Part shown: positions 1 through 7,603 of the stretch, piece by piece
Layout of the letters: the number at the start of each line of letters is the position of its first letter
How positions within the stretch are numbered: position 1 is the stretch's first letter
NCBI GenBank assembly: GCA_009377635.1
Contig: WHTR01000015.1
Location: forward strand, 1-45,131
DNA length: 45,131 bases
Source of the DNA: Chloroflexota bacterium
GTDB taxonomy: Bacteria > Chloroflexota > UBA6077 > SHYK01
Direction of reading: 5' to 3'
Made by a program: the position numbers and the translations under genes
Notes under the pieces: generated by a model
What the model was told of the DNA's origin: nothing
The model's database searches: none
Seen by the model: only the letters and a program-made list of their open reading frames with translations

Positions 1-233
1 AGCGCGTTGGGTCGATGCTCACCCCCTTCTTCTGCAAGGGACCGGTCGTGGACGAGAGATCCGCTCGGCAGGCGGATTCGGGGCGCTATGCCCGTGTGTT
101 CCATCGCCTCCTGCAGCAGGGCGTCTACCCTCCTCCCTCCCAGTTCGAGGCCTGGTTCCTCTCCCTTGCCCATTCCGAGGCCGATGTCGACGCCGTCGTC
201 GAGGCCGTTCGTCTGGCGATGCGCGACGAGTGA
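1..233 (+). CDS. hemL: Glutamate-1-semialdehyde 2,1-aminomutase, C-terminal end (partial)
   Basis: This is the last ~76 residues of a class III PLP aminotransferase-fold protein whose start lies left of the window. The visible end reads RVGSMLTPFF, then GPVVD, then VFHRLLQQGVYPPPSQFEAW and LAHSEADVDAVVEA. That order matches the HemL C-terminus (GSMF..FF, FFHxMLxxGVYLPPSxFEA, SxAHxxxDI). HemL makes 5-aminolevulinate from glutamate-1-semialdehyde in the C5 tetrapyrrole pathway in the cytosol. The PLP lysine is outside the window. It ends 34 bp before the convergent ddl stop, with no clear terminator between. Another class III aminotransferase is possible but the VYPPPSQFEA block favours HemL. 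Confidence 0.85.
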   Translation, partial: RVGSMLTPFFCKGPVVDERSARQADSGRYARVFHRLLQQGVYPPPSQFEAWFLSLAHSEADVDAVVEAVRLAMRDE

Positions 234-267
234 CGGACGACGTGCGAGGGAGCTACCGTGCCCAGCG

Positions 268-1377
268 TCACGCGTCGTACCGGGTGCGGTTGCGTTCCTG
301 GTCGGCGTGGCGCTCGAGGGCCAGATGGATGAGGCGGTCGATGAGCTCCGGGTACGGAACGCCGGATGCCGCCCACAGGCGCGGATACACGCTCATCGCC
401 GTGAAGCCGGGGATCGTGTTGATCTCGTTCACGTAGAGCGTCCCGGTTCCGCGCTCAATGAAGAAGTCCACGCGTGCCATCCCGGCTCCCGCGATGGCGG
501 CGAACGCCCGAAGCGCCAGCGACTGCACCTCTCTGCAGACGTCGTCGTCCAGTGCGGCGGGGATGACGAAGCACGTATGGTCGTCGTGGTACTTGGCGAA
601 GTAGTCGTAGAACTCGCGTTCCGGGATGACCTCGCCGACGACCGACGCGCTGGGCGCCTCGTTTCCCAGGACCCCGCATTCGACCTCTCGAGCGTCGACG
701 GCCCGTTCCACGATCAGTCGTGCGCTGTATTCAGAGGCACGCTGGATGGCGTCCGTCAGGTCGTCGCGGCGCCGCACGCGCGTGATTCCGACGCTCGACC
801 CGAGATTACTTGGCTTCACGAAACACGGGAAGCCGATCTGCTCCTCGATGCGGGCGAATGCCTCGGACGGGTCGCGCTCCCACGCCGTGCGGGCGAGGGG
901 CAGGTAGTCCACGACGGGCAGGCCGTGTGCCCGGAACACCGTCTTCATCATGATCTTGTCCATGCCGACGGCCGATCCGAGGACTCCCGCCCCGACGCAG
1001 GGAACGCCAGCCAATTCAAAAAGGCCCTGGAGGCATCCGTCCTCGCCGTAAGTGCCGTGTACCAGCGGGAACACCACGTCGACGCCCGCTTCCAGGACGG
1101 CGACGGGATCGGGCCCTGAGCTGGGGAGGGGGACGAGCGCAGGCTGGGCCGGATCAGCGCTCGGGAGGACGCGCGCTGCCGGGGCGATGTCTCCCGCGAG
1201 TAGGGCCTTCGGCTCAGCAATAACCCATGCCCCTGCGTGCGTGATTCCGAGAGGAATGACGTCATACTTGTCCTGGTCGATCGCGCTGATGACCGAGGCG
1301 GCCGATTCGATGGACACCTCGTGCTCGCCGGACCTGCCGCCGTATACGACCGCTACCCGTAGCCGTCTGGAATGCAC
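268..1377 (-). CDS. ddl: D-alanine--D-alanine ligase
   Basis: ATP-grasp ligase that joins two D-alanines for peptidoglycan precursors in the cytosol. The 369-aa length is usual. Visible blocks: N-terminal VVYGGRSGEHEVSIESA, VFPLVHGTYGEDG, CFVKPSNLGSSVGI in the ATP-grasp core, the omega-loop block EFYDYFAKY with the Lys and Tyr of true D-Ala:D-Ala ligases (not the VanA-type His), and the metal-site block VNEINTIPGFT. The open frame reaches a TTG at 1383, but an AGGAGG box at 1384-1389 directly abuts it. GTG at 1377 has that box six bases upstream, so I chose the GTG. Convergent with hemL; a GCGC-GAAA-GCGC hairpin lies in its leader near 1440. Confidence 0.95.
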   Translation of the reverse strand: MHSRRLRVAVVYGGRSGEHEVSIESAASVISAIDQDKYDVIPLGITHAGAWVIAEPKALLAGDIAPAARVLPSADPAQPALVPLPSSGPDPVAVLEAGVDVVFPLVHGTYGEDGCLQGLFELAGVPCVGAGVLGSAVGMDKIMMKTVFRAHGLPVVDYLPLARTAWERDPSEAFARIEEQIGFPCFVKPSNLGSSVGITRVRRRDDLTDAIQRASEYSARLIVERAVDAREVECGVLGNEAPSASVVGEVIPEREFYDYFAKYHDDHTCFVIPAALDDDVCREVQSLALRAFAAIAGAGMARVDFFIERGTGTLYVNEINTIPGFTAMSVYPRLWAASGVPYPELIDRLIHLALERHADQERNRTRYDA

Positions 1378-1551
1378 GCACAACCTCCTGGAGATGCAAA
1401 TTCAGGACTGCGGCCGGCGCTGACTGGCGCTGTGCGCCCAGCGCGAAAGCGCGACCGAGAGTCCGGTTGGGATCCCGTGGCAACCTGGGCGTCGAAGGGC
1501 GAGTTGACGATTCGCTTACCCTTTGCTTACATGTGAACATTGAAAGGTAGG

Positions 1552-1579
1552 TTGACTGTACGTTACTCTTGCATACAGT
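1552..1579 (+). promoter_or_regulatory. Candidate sigma-70 promoter for the 173-aa protein/FtsH-like pair
   Basis: TTGACT (1552-1557), 16-base spacer, TACAGT (1574-1579). It lies about 55 bp upstream of the start at 1634 in a stretch richer in A/T than its surroundings. A TGAACATTGAA motif at 1534-1544, just upstream of the -35, recurs upstream of ccmH (29364-29374). Confidence 0.5.
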
Positions 1580-1633
1580 GGAGGTGCCAATCACGGCATC
1601 ATTAACCAGACGCCTTCCCGTGAGGAAGACACG

Positions 1634-2155
1634 ATGAGCATTCTAACCCGCTTCCTGCGGCGGATGGTCGTGCGAGCCGCGCGAGAAGCTGTGCGAAATC
1701 GTGGCCTCGTGGCGATTCTGGTCGTGGCCCTCGCCGGATTGTTGGCCGTCAGCACGCTCAACGTTCTCGGCCTCCCTTCCACGGATGGGTCGAGTCCTTC
1801 TGTGGGCAGCTATCAGGCGACGGCCTTGAGCGAACCGTCGGCAACCGCGAGCTACATCCGGGGCCACCAGACGTTTGACGCCACCCTGATCTGGCAGGCC
1901 TATAGCGACCGGGTCGTGCGCGATCTGCAGCAGCGCGGAGCGAGCGTCGACGACTTCCAGGTCGAGCTCGAGCAGGCGCGGCAGCAGGGGAACCGGGTCG
2001 AGCAGGCCCAGTATGTCGGCGGCTACTCGATCCCGAGTGGGAGCATGCACTTCTACGTGGTCGTCCAGGCGGGGCAGTCCCGCGGGCAGATTGCGTACGT
2101 GCCGTACGTATTCACACTGGACGCGGGTGGGAAGATCGAGCGCGTCGAGTATTAG
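1634..2155 (+). CDS. Membrane-anchored protein of unknown function
   Basis: No family recognised. The 173-aa product starts with a basic segment (RFLRRMVVRAAREAVRNR), then one hydrophobic helix at about residues 25-46, then a Ser/Thr-rich linker and an extracytoplasmic domain of ~120 residues. A helical stretch at ~88-118 is rich in Gln/Arg/Glu and the C-terminal part alternates like beta strands (HFYVVVQAGQSRGQIAYVPYVFTLD). Nsignal cleavage looks unlikely, so it is probably a single-pass type II anchor. It ends 24 bp before the ATG of the FtsH-like protease and both can be read from the promoter at 1552. This suggests a substrate, adaptor or partner of that protease, which is inference from position only. 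Confidence 0.75.
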   Translation: MSILTRFLRRMVVRAAREAVRNRGLVAILVVALAGLLAVSTLNVLGLPSTDGSSPSVGSYQATALSEPSATASYIRGHQTFDATLIWQAYSDRVVRDLQQRGASVDDFQVELEQARQQGNRVEQAQYVGGYSIPSGSMHFYVVVQAGQSRGQIAYVPYVFTLDAGGKIERVEY

Positions 2156-2179
2156 CGGCGCACTGTGGGGGCTGTTGGA

Positions 2180-4021
2180 ATGGACAAGTCAGTCGCTCAA
2201 CAGAACTACGAGGAGCTGGACAGCAGAATCGATAGCGTCCTCGACCGGGTCGGCCAGTTCGTGGGGTTCTGGCTTCGGATCTTCATCTTCTTCGGCATAA
2301 TTTACGGGATCTATTGGCTGATCTTCTCCTCTCCGTTCTCGGGCACGCTCGCGCCCATCTTCACGACCGGCATCATGTACCTCTTCTACATTATGTTCGC
2401 GGTCGTGTTCGTGATCGTGCAGTTCGGGGCCATCTTCTGGTTCCTCGGCCGAGCCCGCGTGTTTTGGATCATGCCCGGGGAGACCGGGCTGAGCTTCAAG
2501 GACTACAAGGGCAACCCCGAGATCCTCGAGGTCGCGAGCCGGATCGTGACGCTGCTCCGGGGAGTCCGTCACTTCCGGGAGATGGGCGGGGAGGTGCACC
2601 GGGGGCTCCTGTTGATCGGGCCGCCGGGGACCGGCAAATCGTACCTGGCGCAGTGCATCGCGACGGAGGCAGGTGTCCCCTTCTGCTACGCCAGCGCGCC
2701 GAGCTTCCAGGCGATGTTCTTCGGGATCTCGAACCTCCGCGTGATGATGCTCTACGGGAAGGCGCGGAAGCTGGCGCGGAAGTTCGGCGCGTGCATCATC
2801 TTCATCGACGAGATCGATGCCATCGGCGGGTCGCGAGGTGGGCAACAGGGCGGCGGGGTTCCCATGCCCATGATGGGCGGCATGATGGGCGGCGGGTCGG
2901 GGCTGCTCAACGAGCTGCTGCTCCAGATGGACCCCCCGCGCATCGACGACGGCTGGAAGAATCGCTTGCTTCGGGCGATGGGCCTTCGGGCGAAGGGCGC
3001 CGATCGGCCCGCCGTCCTGACCATGGGCGCCACGAACATGCCGCAAGTACTGGACCAGGCGCTGACGCGTCCCGGCCGGTTCGACTGGAAGCTCAGCATC
3101 GACGCGCCTGATTTCGACGGGCGCAAGGAGGTCATCGAGTACTACCTCAACAAGGTCGCCCACGATGCGAGCCTGTCCATCGACCGGCTATCGCATGAGA
3201 CCATCGGGTACTCTCCGGCTGCGATCAAGTACGTGATCAACGAGGCCGTCGTCGTGGCCCATTTCGAGGGGCACGACGCGGTGCAGTACCGCGACTTCCG
3301 TCTGGCCCAGGAGATGTTCGAGTGGGGCCTCCGCCAGCCCATCAAGAGCATGTCGTGGGAGGAGCGGCGCCGCATCGCCTACCACGAGACCGGGCATGCG
3401 ATTGCCCAGATCAAGCGGCTTCCCAAAGACCGCCTTGTCGCGGTAACGATCGTTCGGCATGGGGAAGCGCTCGGGATCACGGGCAGCAAGCCGGCCGAAG
3501 AGGTGTACGGCTACAGCATAGACGAGCTGCTCGCGCGGATCCAGGTGTATCTCGGGGGGAAGGCCGCTGAGCAGATCTACCTTGGGACCGAGTTTACCGG
3601 TGCTGGAAGCGATCTCCTCCAGGCCAGCCGGATCGCTGGCGCGATCATCGGCCACTTCGGCATGAACGGCTCACTCTACTCTATGGGCACCTTCGGGGAT
3701 CCGCTTGACCCGAAGATGAAGCGCGAGATCGAGCGAATCCTCGACGAGCAATTCCGGAAGGTCAAGCAACTGCTCGCGGCGTATCGGCCCGCGGCAGACG
3801 AGATCGTCGACCGCCTCCTCGAGAACAACGATGTGACCGGCGACGAGGCGATGGAGATCCTCGATCGTTTCGAGCAGCGGACGAATGGCCATGTGAGCGC
3901 CGAGCTCGTGGGGGAGCATCCTCGAGAGCTCATGGCCACGTCGACGCCGTCCGACCAGACGTCGGAGCCACCTTCGTTGCCAGCACCTCTTGTCGATCCC
4001 TCGCCGCCGAGCGGTGGCTAG
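2180..4021 (+). CDS. FtsH-type membrane AAA ATPase / zinc protease, divergent
   Basis: 613 aa. Two hydrophobic helices (about 32-50 and 62-90) are joined by only ~12 residues, so the ~70-residue periplasmic domain of ordinary FtsH is missing. AAA module: Walker A GPPGTGKS (~147-154), pore loop with FFG (~180-182), Walker B IIFIDEID (~206-213), second-region-of-homology ATN and RPGRFD with arginine fingers. M41 peptidase: zinc motif HETGH (~402-406) and downstream GAGSD supplying the third ligand. Two insertions are unusual: a Gly/Met-rich run after Walker B (VPMPMMGGMMGGG) and ~25 residues before the ATN block. Function by family: ATP-driven extraction and degradation of membrane or misfolded proteins. 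The frame opens at GTG 2165, but ATG 2180 follows a GGGGG box and starts in the conserved part. The stop overlaps rdgB. Confidence 0.9.
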   Translation: MDKSVAQQNYEELDSRIDSVLDRVGQFVGFWLRIFIFFGIIYGIYWLIFSSPFSGTLAPIFTTGIMYLFYIMFAVVFVIVQFGAIFWFLGRARVFWIMPGETGLSFKDYKGNPEILEVASRIVTLLRGVRHFREMGGEVHRGLLLIGPPGTGKSYLAQCIATEAGVPFCYASAPSFQAMFFGISNLRVMMLYGKARKLARKFGACIIFIDEIDAIGGSRGGQQGGGVPMPMMGGMMGGGSGLLNELLLQMDPPRIDDGWKNRLLRAMGLRAKGADRPAVLTMGATNMPQVLDQALTRPGRFDWKLSIDAPDFDGRKEVIEYYLNKVAHDASLSIDRLSHETIGYSPAAIKYVINEAVVVAHFEGHDAVQYRDFRLAQEMFEWGLRQPIKSMSWEERRRIAYHETGHAIAQIKRLPKDRLVAVTIVRHGEALGITGSKPAEEVYGYSIDELLARIQVYLGGKAAEQIYLGTEFTGAGSDLLQASRIAGAIIGHFGMNGSLYSMGTFGDPLDPKMKREIERILDEQFRKVKQLLAAYRPAADEIVDRLLENNDVTGDEAMEILDRFEQRTNGHVSAELVGEHPRELMATSTPSDQTSEPPSLPAPLVDPSPPSGG

Positions 4022-4652
4022 CTTCGAGAACCCGCGCTTCCTCGTCGCGACCTCCAACCAGGGGAAAGTCCAGGAGCTGGCGGCCCTCCTCGCCGACACG
4101 CCATGGACGCTCGTCTCCCCTGCCGACGTTGGGGTCGTGCTCTCCGTCGAGGAGACGGGCCGCACGTTTGTCGAGAACGCCCGTCTCAAGGCCCGGGCGT
4201 ACTTCGAGGCGGCGGACATGCCAACGGTGGCGGAGGATTCGGGCCTGGAGATCGACGCGCTCGCCGGCGAGCCAGGGGTGCTCAGCGCCCGGTACCATCG
4301 GCTGCCGGACGGATCCACCAAGAACGCGCACATTCTGGAGCTGCTCGCGGACGTGCCTCTGGGTCGACGAGGGTGTCGGTACGTCTGCGCCCTCGTCCTC
4401 GTCGAACCCGATGGAAGCGAGCACGTATTCGGGGGCACGTGCGCAGGGCGGATCGGACTTGCTCCCACTGGGCAGGGCGGTTTCGGCTTCGATCCCATCG
4501 TCTTCATTCCGCGGCTGGGCCGGACGATGGCGGAGCTCACGCTGGCGGAGAAGAACCGGATCAGCCATCGCGGGCGCGCTGCCCGCAAGCTGTCCGCCTA
4601 CCTGAGGCGACGGGAATCGCGAGCTGAAGGCGAACGCCGGTCGGGATACTGA
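4014..4652 (+). CDS. rdgB: Non-canonical purine NTP pyrophosphatase (RdgB/HAM1)
   Basis: 212 aa, standard length for the family. It hydrolyses ITP, dITP and XTP to monophosphates and so keeps deaminated purines out of nucleic acids. Visible motifs: substrate-binding ATSNQGKVQEL at the N-terminus, the metal/catalytic AEDSGLEIDAL block, GVLSARY, the base-recognition block GQGGFGFDPIVFIP, and the C-terminal SHRGRAARKL. The start is GTG 4014, which overlaps the end of the FtsH-like gene by eight bases (translational coupling). A TTG at 3990 is the only earlier option and would add eight residues not seen in the family. No strong ribosome site is visible at either. Confidence 0.94.
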   Translation: MASFENPRFLVATSNQGKVQELAALLADTPWTLVSPADVGVVLSVEETGRTFVENARLKARAYFEAADMPTVAEDSGLEIDALAGEPGVLSARYHRLPDGSTKNAHILELLADVPLGRRGCRYVCALVLVEPDGSEHVFGGTCAGRIGLAPTGQGGFGFDPIVFIPRLGRTMAELTLAEKNRISHRGRAARKLSAYLRRRESRAEGERRSGY

Positions 4653-5005
4653 CGAACCCCTGGCATATCGGGCCACTGGGGCCAAGGGCGTATTCCTTTT
4701 CGTCTTGCCGTGCCTGGGCGATGGATCTCCGACCTGCGCCTGGCGCTTATTTTGTGAAGGGGCGGTCACCCCAAGTCCGCCGGACGGGCTGTGAACTCTA
4801 TTCCGGGATGATTGCCAAAAGAGGACCGGTGGGACATTATGCATAGGTATGAATAGGGCCTCCCGCATTCCACCACACCCTCTCAGCGTGCCGCGTTTGC
4901 CCGAGTCGCACCTCTCGGAGCCGCGTGAGGCCTGCGCCACCGCCGGCGGCGGCGCTGCCAACGCGTGGTGGGGTGCGCCGGGTCGGTATACTTAGTCTCC
5001 GGCCA
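4653..5005. other. Non-coding stretch between rdgB and tRNA-Pro
   Basis: No convincing gene. It holds an imperfect hairpin just after rdgB (CCCCTGGC near 4663, GCCACTGGGG near 4680) without a T-run, a GGGGCGGTCACCCC inverted repeat near 4760, and an A/T-rich patch near 4838-4856. Confidence 0.5.
4987..4992 (+). promoter_or_regulatory. -10 box of the tRNA-Pro promoter
   Basis: TATACT ends 13 bases before the mature tRNA 5' end. No good -35 box lies at the right distance. Confidence 0.45.
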
Positions 5006-5080
5006 CGGGGCGTAGCGCAGTCCGGTTAGCGCGCTTGGTTTGGGACCAAGAGGTCCCCGGTTCAAATCCGGGCGCCCCGA
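5006..5080 (+). tRNA. tRNA-Pro (anticodon TGG)
   Basis: Full cloverleaf of 75 nt. Acceptor CGGGGCG pairs with CGCCCCG (5073-5079), discriminator A at 5080. Anticodon stem CTTGG/CCAAG encloses loop TTTGGGA with anticodon TGG at 5041-5043. T arm is CCCGG-TTCAAAT-CCGGG. The 3' CCA is not encoded (next bases CCC). Confidence 0.97.
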
Positions 5081-5317
5081 CCCTCATCTCAGGCACGATT
5101 TGAGCCATCGTGGGCGCGTCACTCCTGGGGTGATACCCTTAACCCTCGCGAAGTGCGGTGTCCAGCCCCTCCGATACCCCTCCTTCTTGGGACCGACCGC
5201 CGGGCGATTGGCGCCGGCGTTCCTGGTCGGCCGGCGGAACCTGGCCTCGCATGTGGCCCGCAGTGACGAAGCGGGAGGATGCAGGCCCTGGTCCCTCCCC
5301 ATCGGAGCTCCTGTCTC

Positions 5318-6088
5318 CTAGACGGTACGTCGCTCCTCGGAAGAAGACTGGGGTTGCCCTTGAGACGCGTCCGTCGCGTGGGCGATCCTCGGCGCCGCCT
5401 GCTGGATATTCTGGTACCACGCTCGCACGATCTCCGCCGCCGTCTCACGTCCGCCGAGGCCGAATGCCAAGCCGAGGGCAAGCGCCAAGGCGCCGACCAA
5501 GCCCGTGATCAGGATGTTCACGACATTGCTCGCGATCCCGATCTGATTGACTGCCACGATGATCGCGAAGCCCCAGACCGCCACTCGCGCCACGTTCGCG
5601 AGCACGTCCGGCCTACCCAGCCCAGCTTGGGCTGTGGCGCCGCGCACGATGCCGGCGAGGGCGTTCGCTGCGAGCCCACCGAGCACGAGCACCATGAGCG
5701 CGACCACCAGGTTCGGGAGCCACAGCAAGAGCTGTTGGAGTACCTGCGAGACCGCCGGCAGCCCGAGTGCATCGAAAGCGACGACGAGCACAATCAGGCG
5801 CACGAACCACTTGGTCACCCCGGCCACAAAGCCAGCCGAGTCGGCCTGGACACCCATGTTCTGGATGAAGCCGTCGAAGCCCGAACGTCCCGCAAGTGCG
5901 TTGAAGTTGACCGCTCGCAGCACGCGCGCCACGATCCCGGCCAGCACGCTCGCCACCAGCCAGCCGATGAGCAAGATGACCAGGAAGCCCACGACCTTCG
6001 GGATCGCTCCGAGGAACAAGGCCAGGGCGCCAGTGAGCGAGACCATGATCGCCTGGCCAAAGTCAGTAACCGTTGCCGTTGTCGGCAC
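5318..6088 (-). CDS. Conserved-TM-helix (MscS-related, CmpX-like) membrane protein
   Basis: 256 aa with about five hydrophobic helices. Two repeat-like units carry the conserved-TM-helix pattern: FLVILLIGWLVASVLAGIV near the N-terminus and LMVLVLGGLAANALAGIVRG in the middle. A last helix ends in LGLAFGLGGRETAAEIV, the pore-helix-like signature of this group, but no cytoplasmic MscS beta domain follows. The family is linked to mechanosensitive or osmotic adjustment; the exact role here is unknown. Start GTG 6088 has GGGAGG seven bases upstream. The C-terminal tail (after ~225) is hydrophilic and Gln/Ser-rich. It has its own good promoter at 6146-6174. Confidence 0.8.
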   Translation of the reverse strand: MPTTATVTDFGQAIMVSLTGALALFLGAIPKVVGFLVILLIGWLVASVLAGIVARVLRAVNFNALAGRSGFDGFIQNMGVQADSAGFVAGVTKWFVRLIVLVVAFDALGLPAVSQVLQQLLLWLPNLVVALMVLVLGGLAANALAGIVRGATAQAGLGRPDVLANVARVAVWGFAIIVAVNQIGIASNVVNILITGLVGALALALGLAFGLGGRETAAEIVRAWYQNIQQAAPRIAHATDASQGQPQSSSEERRTV

Positions 6089-6145
6089 GTTTGCCTCCCA
6101 CTTCGTAAGATTTTCTGTTGCTGGCCACTGATCCCTTCCTATTAC

Positions 6146-6174
6146 TTGATACTGCTATCTCGTCGTCCTGTCAA
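6146..6174 (-). promoter_or_regulatory. Sigma-70 promoter of the conserved-TM-helix gene
   Basis: On the minus strand: TTGACA (6169-6174), 17-base spacer, TATCAA (6146-6151). It lies 58 bp upstream of the GTG start at 6088. This is the closest match to consensus in the window. Confidence 0.7.
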
Positions 6175-6217
6175 TCCCTATGTGCTGCCAGTGCGGTATA
6201 TCTATCCTTATGTCGGC

Positions 6218-6223
6218 TATACT
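6218..6223 (+). promoter_or_regulatory. -10 box upstream of the small HTH gene
   Basis: TATACT, 20 bases before ATG 6243. The matching -35 region is weak. It is divergent from the promoter at 6146-6174. Confidence 0.35.
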
Positions 6224-6242
6224 TGCCCGGGAGGGGCGTTCC

Positions 6243-6440
6243 ATGGAGGCAACGTACCAAGCGCCAGAGGGATTCCTGACGATGGCCCAGGCGCAGAATG
6301 CCCTGGGGGTGAGCAAGGCAACGCTGCAACGGCTCGTCCGGGATACGCGGTTCACGGTCTATCGAGATTACCGCGATCGGCGCGTCCGTCTCCTGCGGGT
6401 CGAGGATGTTGCCCGCCTGAAAACGCCCATCCCCGAGTAG
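6243..6440 (+). CDS. Small helix-turn-helix (MerR/excisionase-type) protein
   Basis: 65 aa. Sequence FLTMAQAQNALGVSKATLQRLVRD is a MerR/excisionase-type helix-turn-helix; the rest, RDRRVRLLRVEDVARL, is the usual wing and helix that ends such DNA-binding domains. The frame runs back to 6180, but ATG 6243 has GGAGGGG 6-7 bases upstream and starts right before the domain. No integrase lies next to it, so it is more likely a stand-alone regulator or an orphan excisionase than part of the tRNA-Leu element 28 kb away. Target unknown. Confidence 0.75.
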   Translation: MEATYQAPEGFLTMAQAQNALGVSKATLQRLVRDTRFTVYRDYRDRRVRLLRVEDVARLKTPIPE

Positions 6441-6654
6441 ACAGCCCATGTCAGAACCGCAAGAGACCCGCCGCCGATGGCCACACTGACGAAGCTGCCG
6501 TCCCACCGATTGGACGGCCAAAGGGCGGCCACGCTCGCATTTCACTCCGGCCGGCCTCATCCGTCGATATCTTCATAGAGCCGGCAGATGGTCGGACATT
6601 GTCGGGCCGGGCCGTCGTGTCCGACAGGGTCTTTTCATCACCCGCAGATGGGAC

Positions 6655-6741
6655 GCCCTCACCCGTCCTCGTTGCTCTCGGCCGGCCTCTCCCAGAGGGA
6701 GAGGCGCGACGCAGCGCCAGCTCGCGTCGCAGGGTGAGGGC
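6655..6741. repeat. Nested palindromic repeat element
   Basis: Three nested inverted repeats. Outer arms GCCCTCACCC (6655-6664) and GGGTGAGGGC (6732-6741) are perfect. Inside lie CCTCTCCC-AGA-GGGAGAGG (6686-6704) and GCGACGC/GCGTCGC (about 6706-6730). This layout is typical of REP/MITE-like intergenic elements found in many high-GC genomes. Only one copy is in the window. Confidence 0.75.
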
Positions 6742-6800
6742 GTGACGACGCCCGTGAGCAAACACTGTGAGGTCTGATGAAAAGGCCCTGGTATCGTAGG

Positions 6801-6829
6801 TTGTCACCTAGACCAAGGTGTGATAGGAT
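6801..6829 (+). promoter_or_regulatory. Promoter with embedded operator of the DUF433/DUF5615 pair
   Basis: TTGTCA (6801-6806), 17-base spacer, TAGGAT (6824-6829), ending 21 bases before ATG 6851. An inverted repeat CACCT-N6-AGGTG (6805-6820) fills the spacer, as expected for an antitoxin-bound autoregulatory operator. Confidence 0.55.
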
Positions 6830-6850
6830 GCGGATATCAGGAGATCAAAA

Positions 6851-7120
6851 ATGGCGCATGCTGTTGACGAGCTGATGCTCAAGTGGATTGAGCCGGATGC
6901 CGAGCTGCGAGACCCTGCACGCGCTCGCGTGCGGGTGCACGGAGTCCCGGTGTGGGCCATCGTGGGCTACTATCGGGCGGTTGATCAGAGCGTCGAGCGT
7001 GTCGCTATGGACTACGACCTCCCTCTCGACGCGGTTGAGGCGGTATTGGCCTACTACCGTGAGCACCGCCGCAGCGTCGACGCTCGGCTGGCTGCTCACG
7101 AGGCGTTCTTCGCCGCGTAG
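6851..7120 (+). CDS. DUF433 family antitoxin
   Basis: 89 aa. The C-terminal half, VDQSVERVAMDYDLPLDAVEAVLAYYREHR, is the DUF433 helix-turn-helix (VapB45-like), where the domain reads a short target and neutralises a PIN-like partner. The N-terminal part binds through VRVHGVPVWAIVGYY. AGGAG lies eight bases before the ATG. The stop is three bases before the toxin start, the normal order for this class. The inverted repeat in the promoter suggests negative autoregulation. Confidence 0.85.
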   Translation: MAHAVDELMLKWIEPDAELRDPARARVRVHGVPVWAIVGYYRAVDQSVERVAMDYDLPLDAVEAVLAYYREHRRSVDARLAAHEAFFAA

Positions 7121-7123
7121 CGG

Positions 7124-7498
7124 GTGGCCTCCTTCTTCTTAGACAACGATGTCTCTACTGCGGTTGCTCGTCTCCTCCGCGACAATGGCCATATGGCAAC
7201 AACCGCGAGGGAGCAGCGCATGGAAGGCGCTCCCGACGACGCGATTCTCCTGGTAGCGTCTATGCGGGGCGCGATTCTGATCACACACAACGAGCGGGAC
7301 TTCCGACTCCTCTATGGTGCGTGGCAGCGGTGGCCGCGTGAGTGGGGGACCAATCCGGCACCGCAGCACGCGGGCATCCTCCTGATGAAGCAGGAGCCTG
7401 CGCCCATTCTGGCGTCAGCCATACTCGATCTCCTGAAGGACAGGGCGTCGTTCACGAACGCGATGTATCAGTGGACGCTCGCAAACGGCTGGCGATAG
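7124..7498 (+). CDS. DUF5615 PIN-like toxin
   Basis: 124 aa. FFLDNDVSTAVARLLRDNGH carries the first acidic residue of the PIN-like fold; the later ITHNERDFRLLY block carries the second conserved Asp. Members of this family (VapC45/Mut7-C-like) are predicted RNases paired with DUF433 antitoxins. The start is GTG 7124 because the frame begins three bases after the antitoxin stop. Target RNA unknown. A tail of ~45 residues (AGILLMKQE..) is usual for the family. Confidence 0.82.
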   Translation: MASFFLDNDVSTAVARLLRDNGHMATTAREQRMEGAPDDAILLVASMRGAILITHNERDFRLLYGAWQRWPREWGTNPAPQHAGILLMKQEPAPILASAILDLLKDRASFTNAMYQWTLANGWR

Positions 7499-7603
7499 CT
7501 TGCAGGGCCGGACTGATGTTCAGGCGATGGCAGCCCCCCGCGCTGGGCAGAGACGGGCAGGCTCACACCCGATAGCAACGATTCTGTGTGCTGATCAATA
7601 CTG

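Larger units (their letters stand above)
6441..6850. other. Intergenic stretch with nested palindrome and TA promoter
   Basis: No gene supported. It contains the nested inverted repeat at 6655-6741 and the toxin-antitoxin promoter at 6801-6829, both listed separately. The rest shows nothing recognisable. Confidence 0.6.

Noticed and set aside
7-1119. 370-aa plus-strand open frame
   Set aside because: Antisense to ddl; no domain, Arg-rich composition typical of shadow frames in high-GC DNA.
5279-6745. 488-aa plus-strand open frame
   Set aside because: Antisense to the conserved-TM-helix gene and its promoter; low-complexity His/Arg/Asp sequence.
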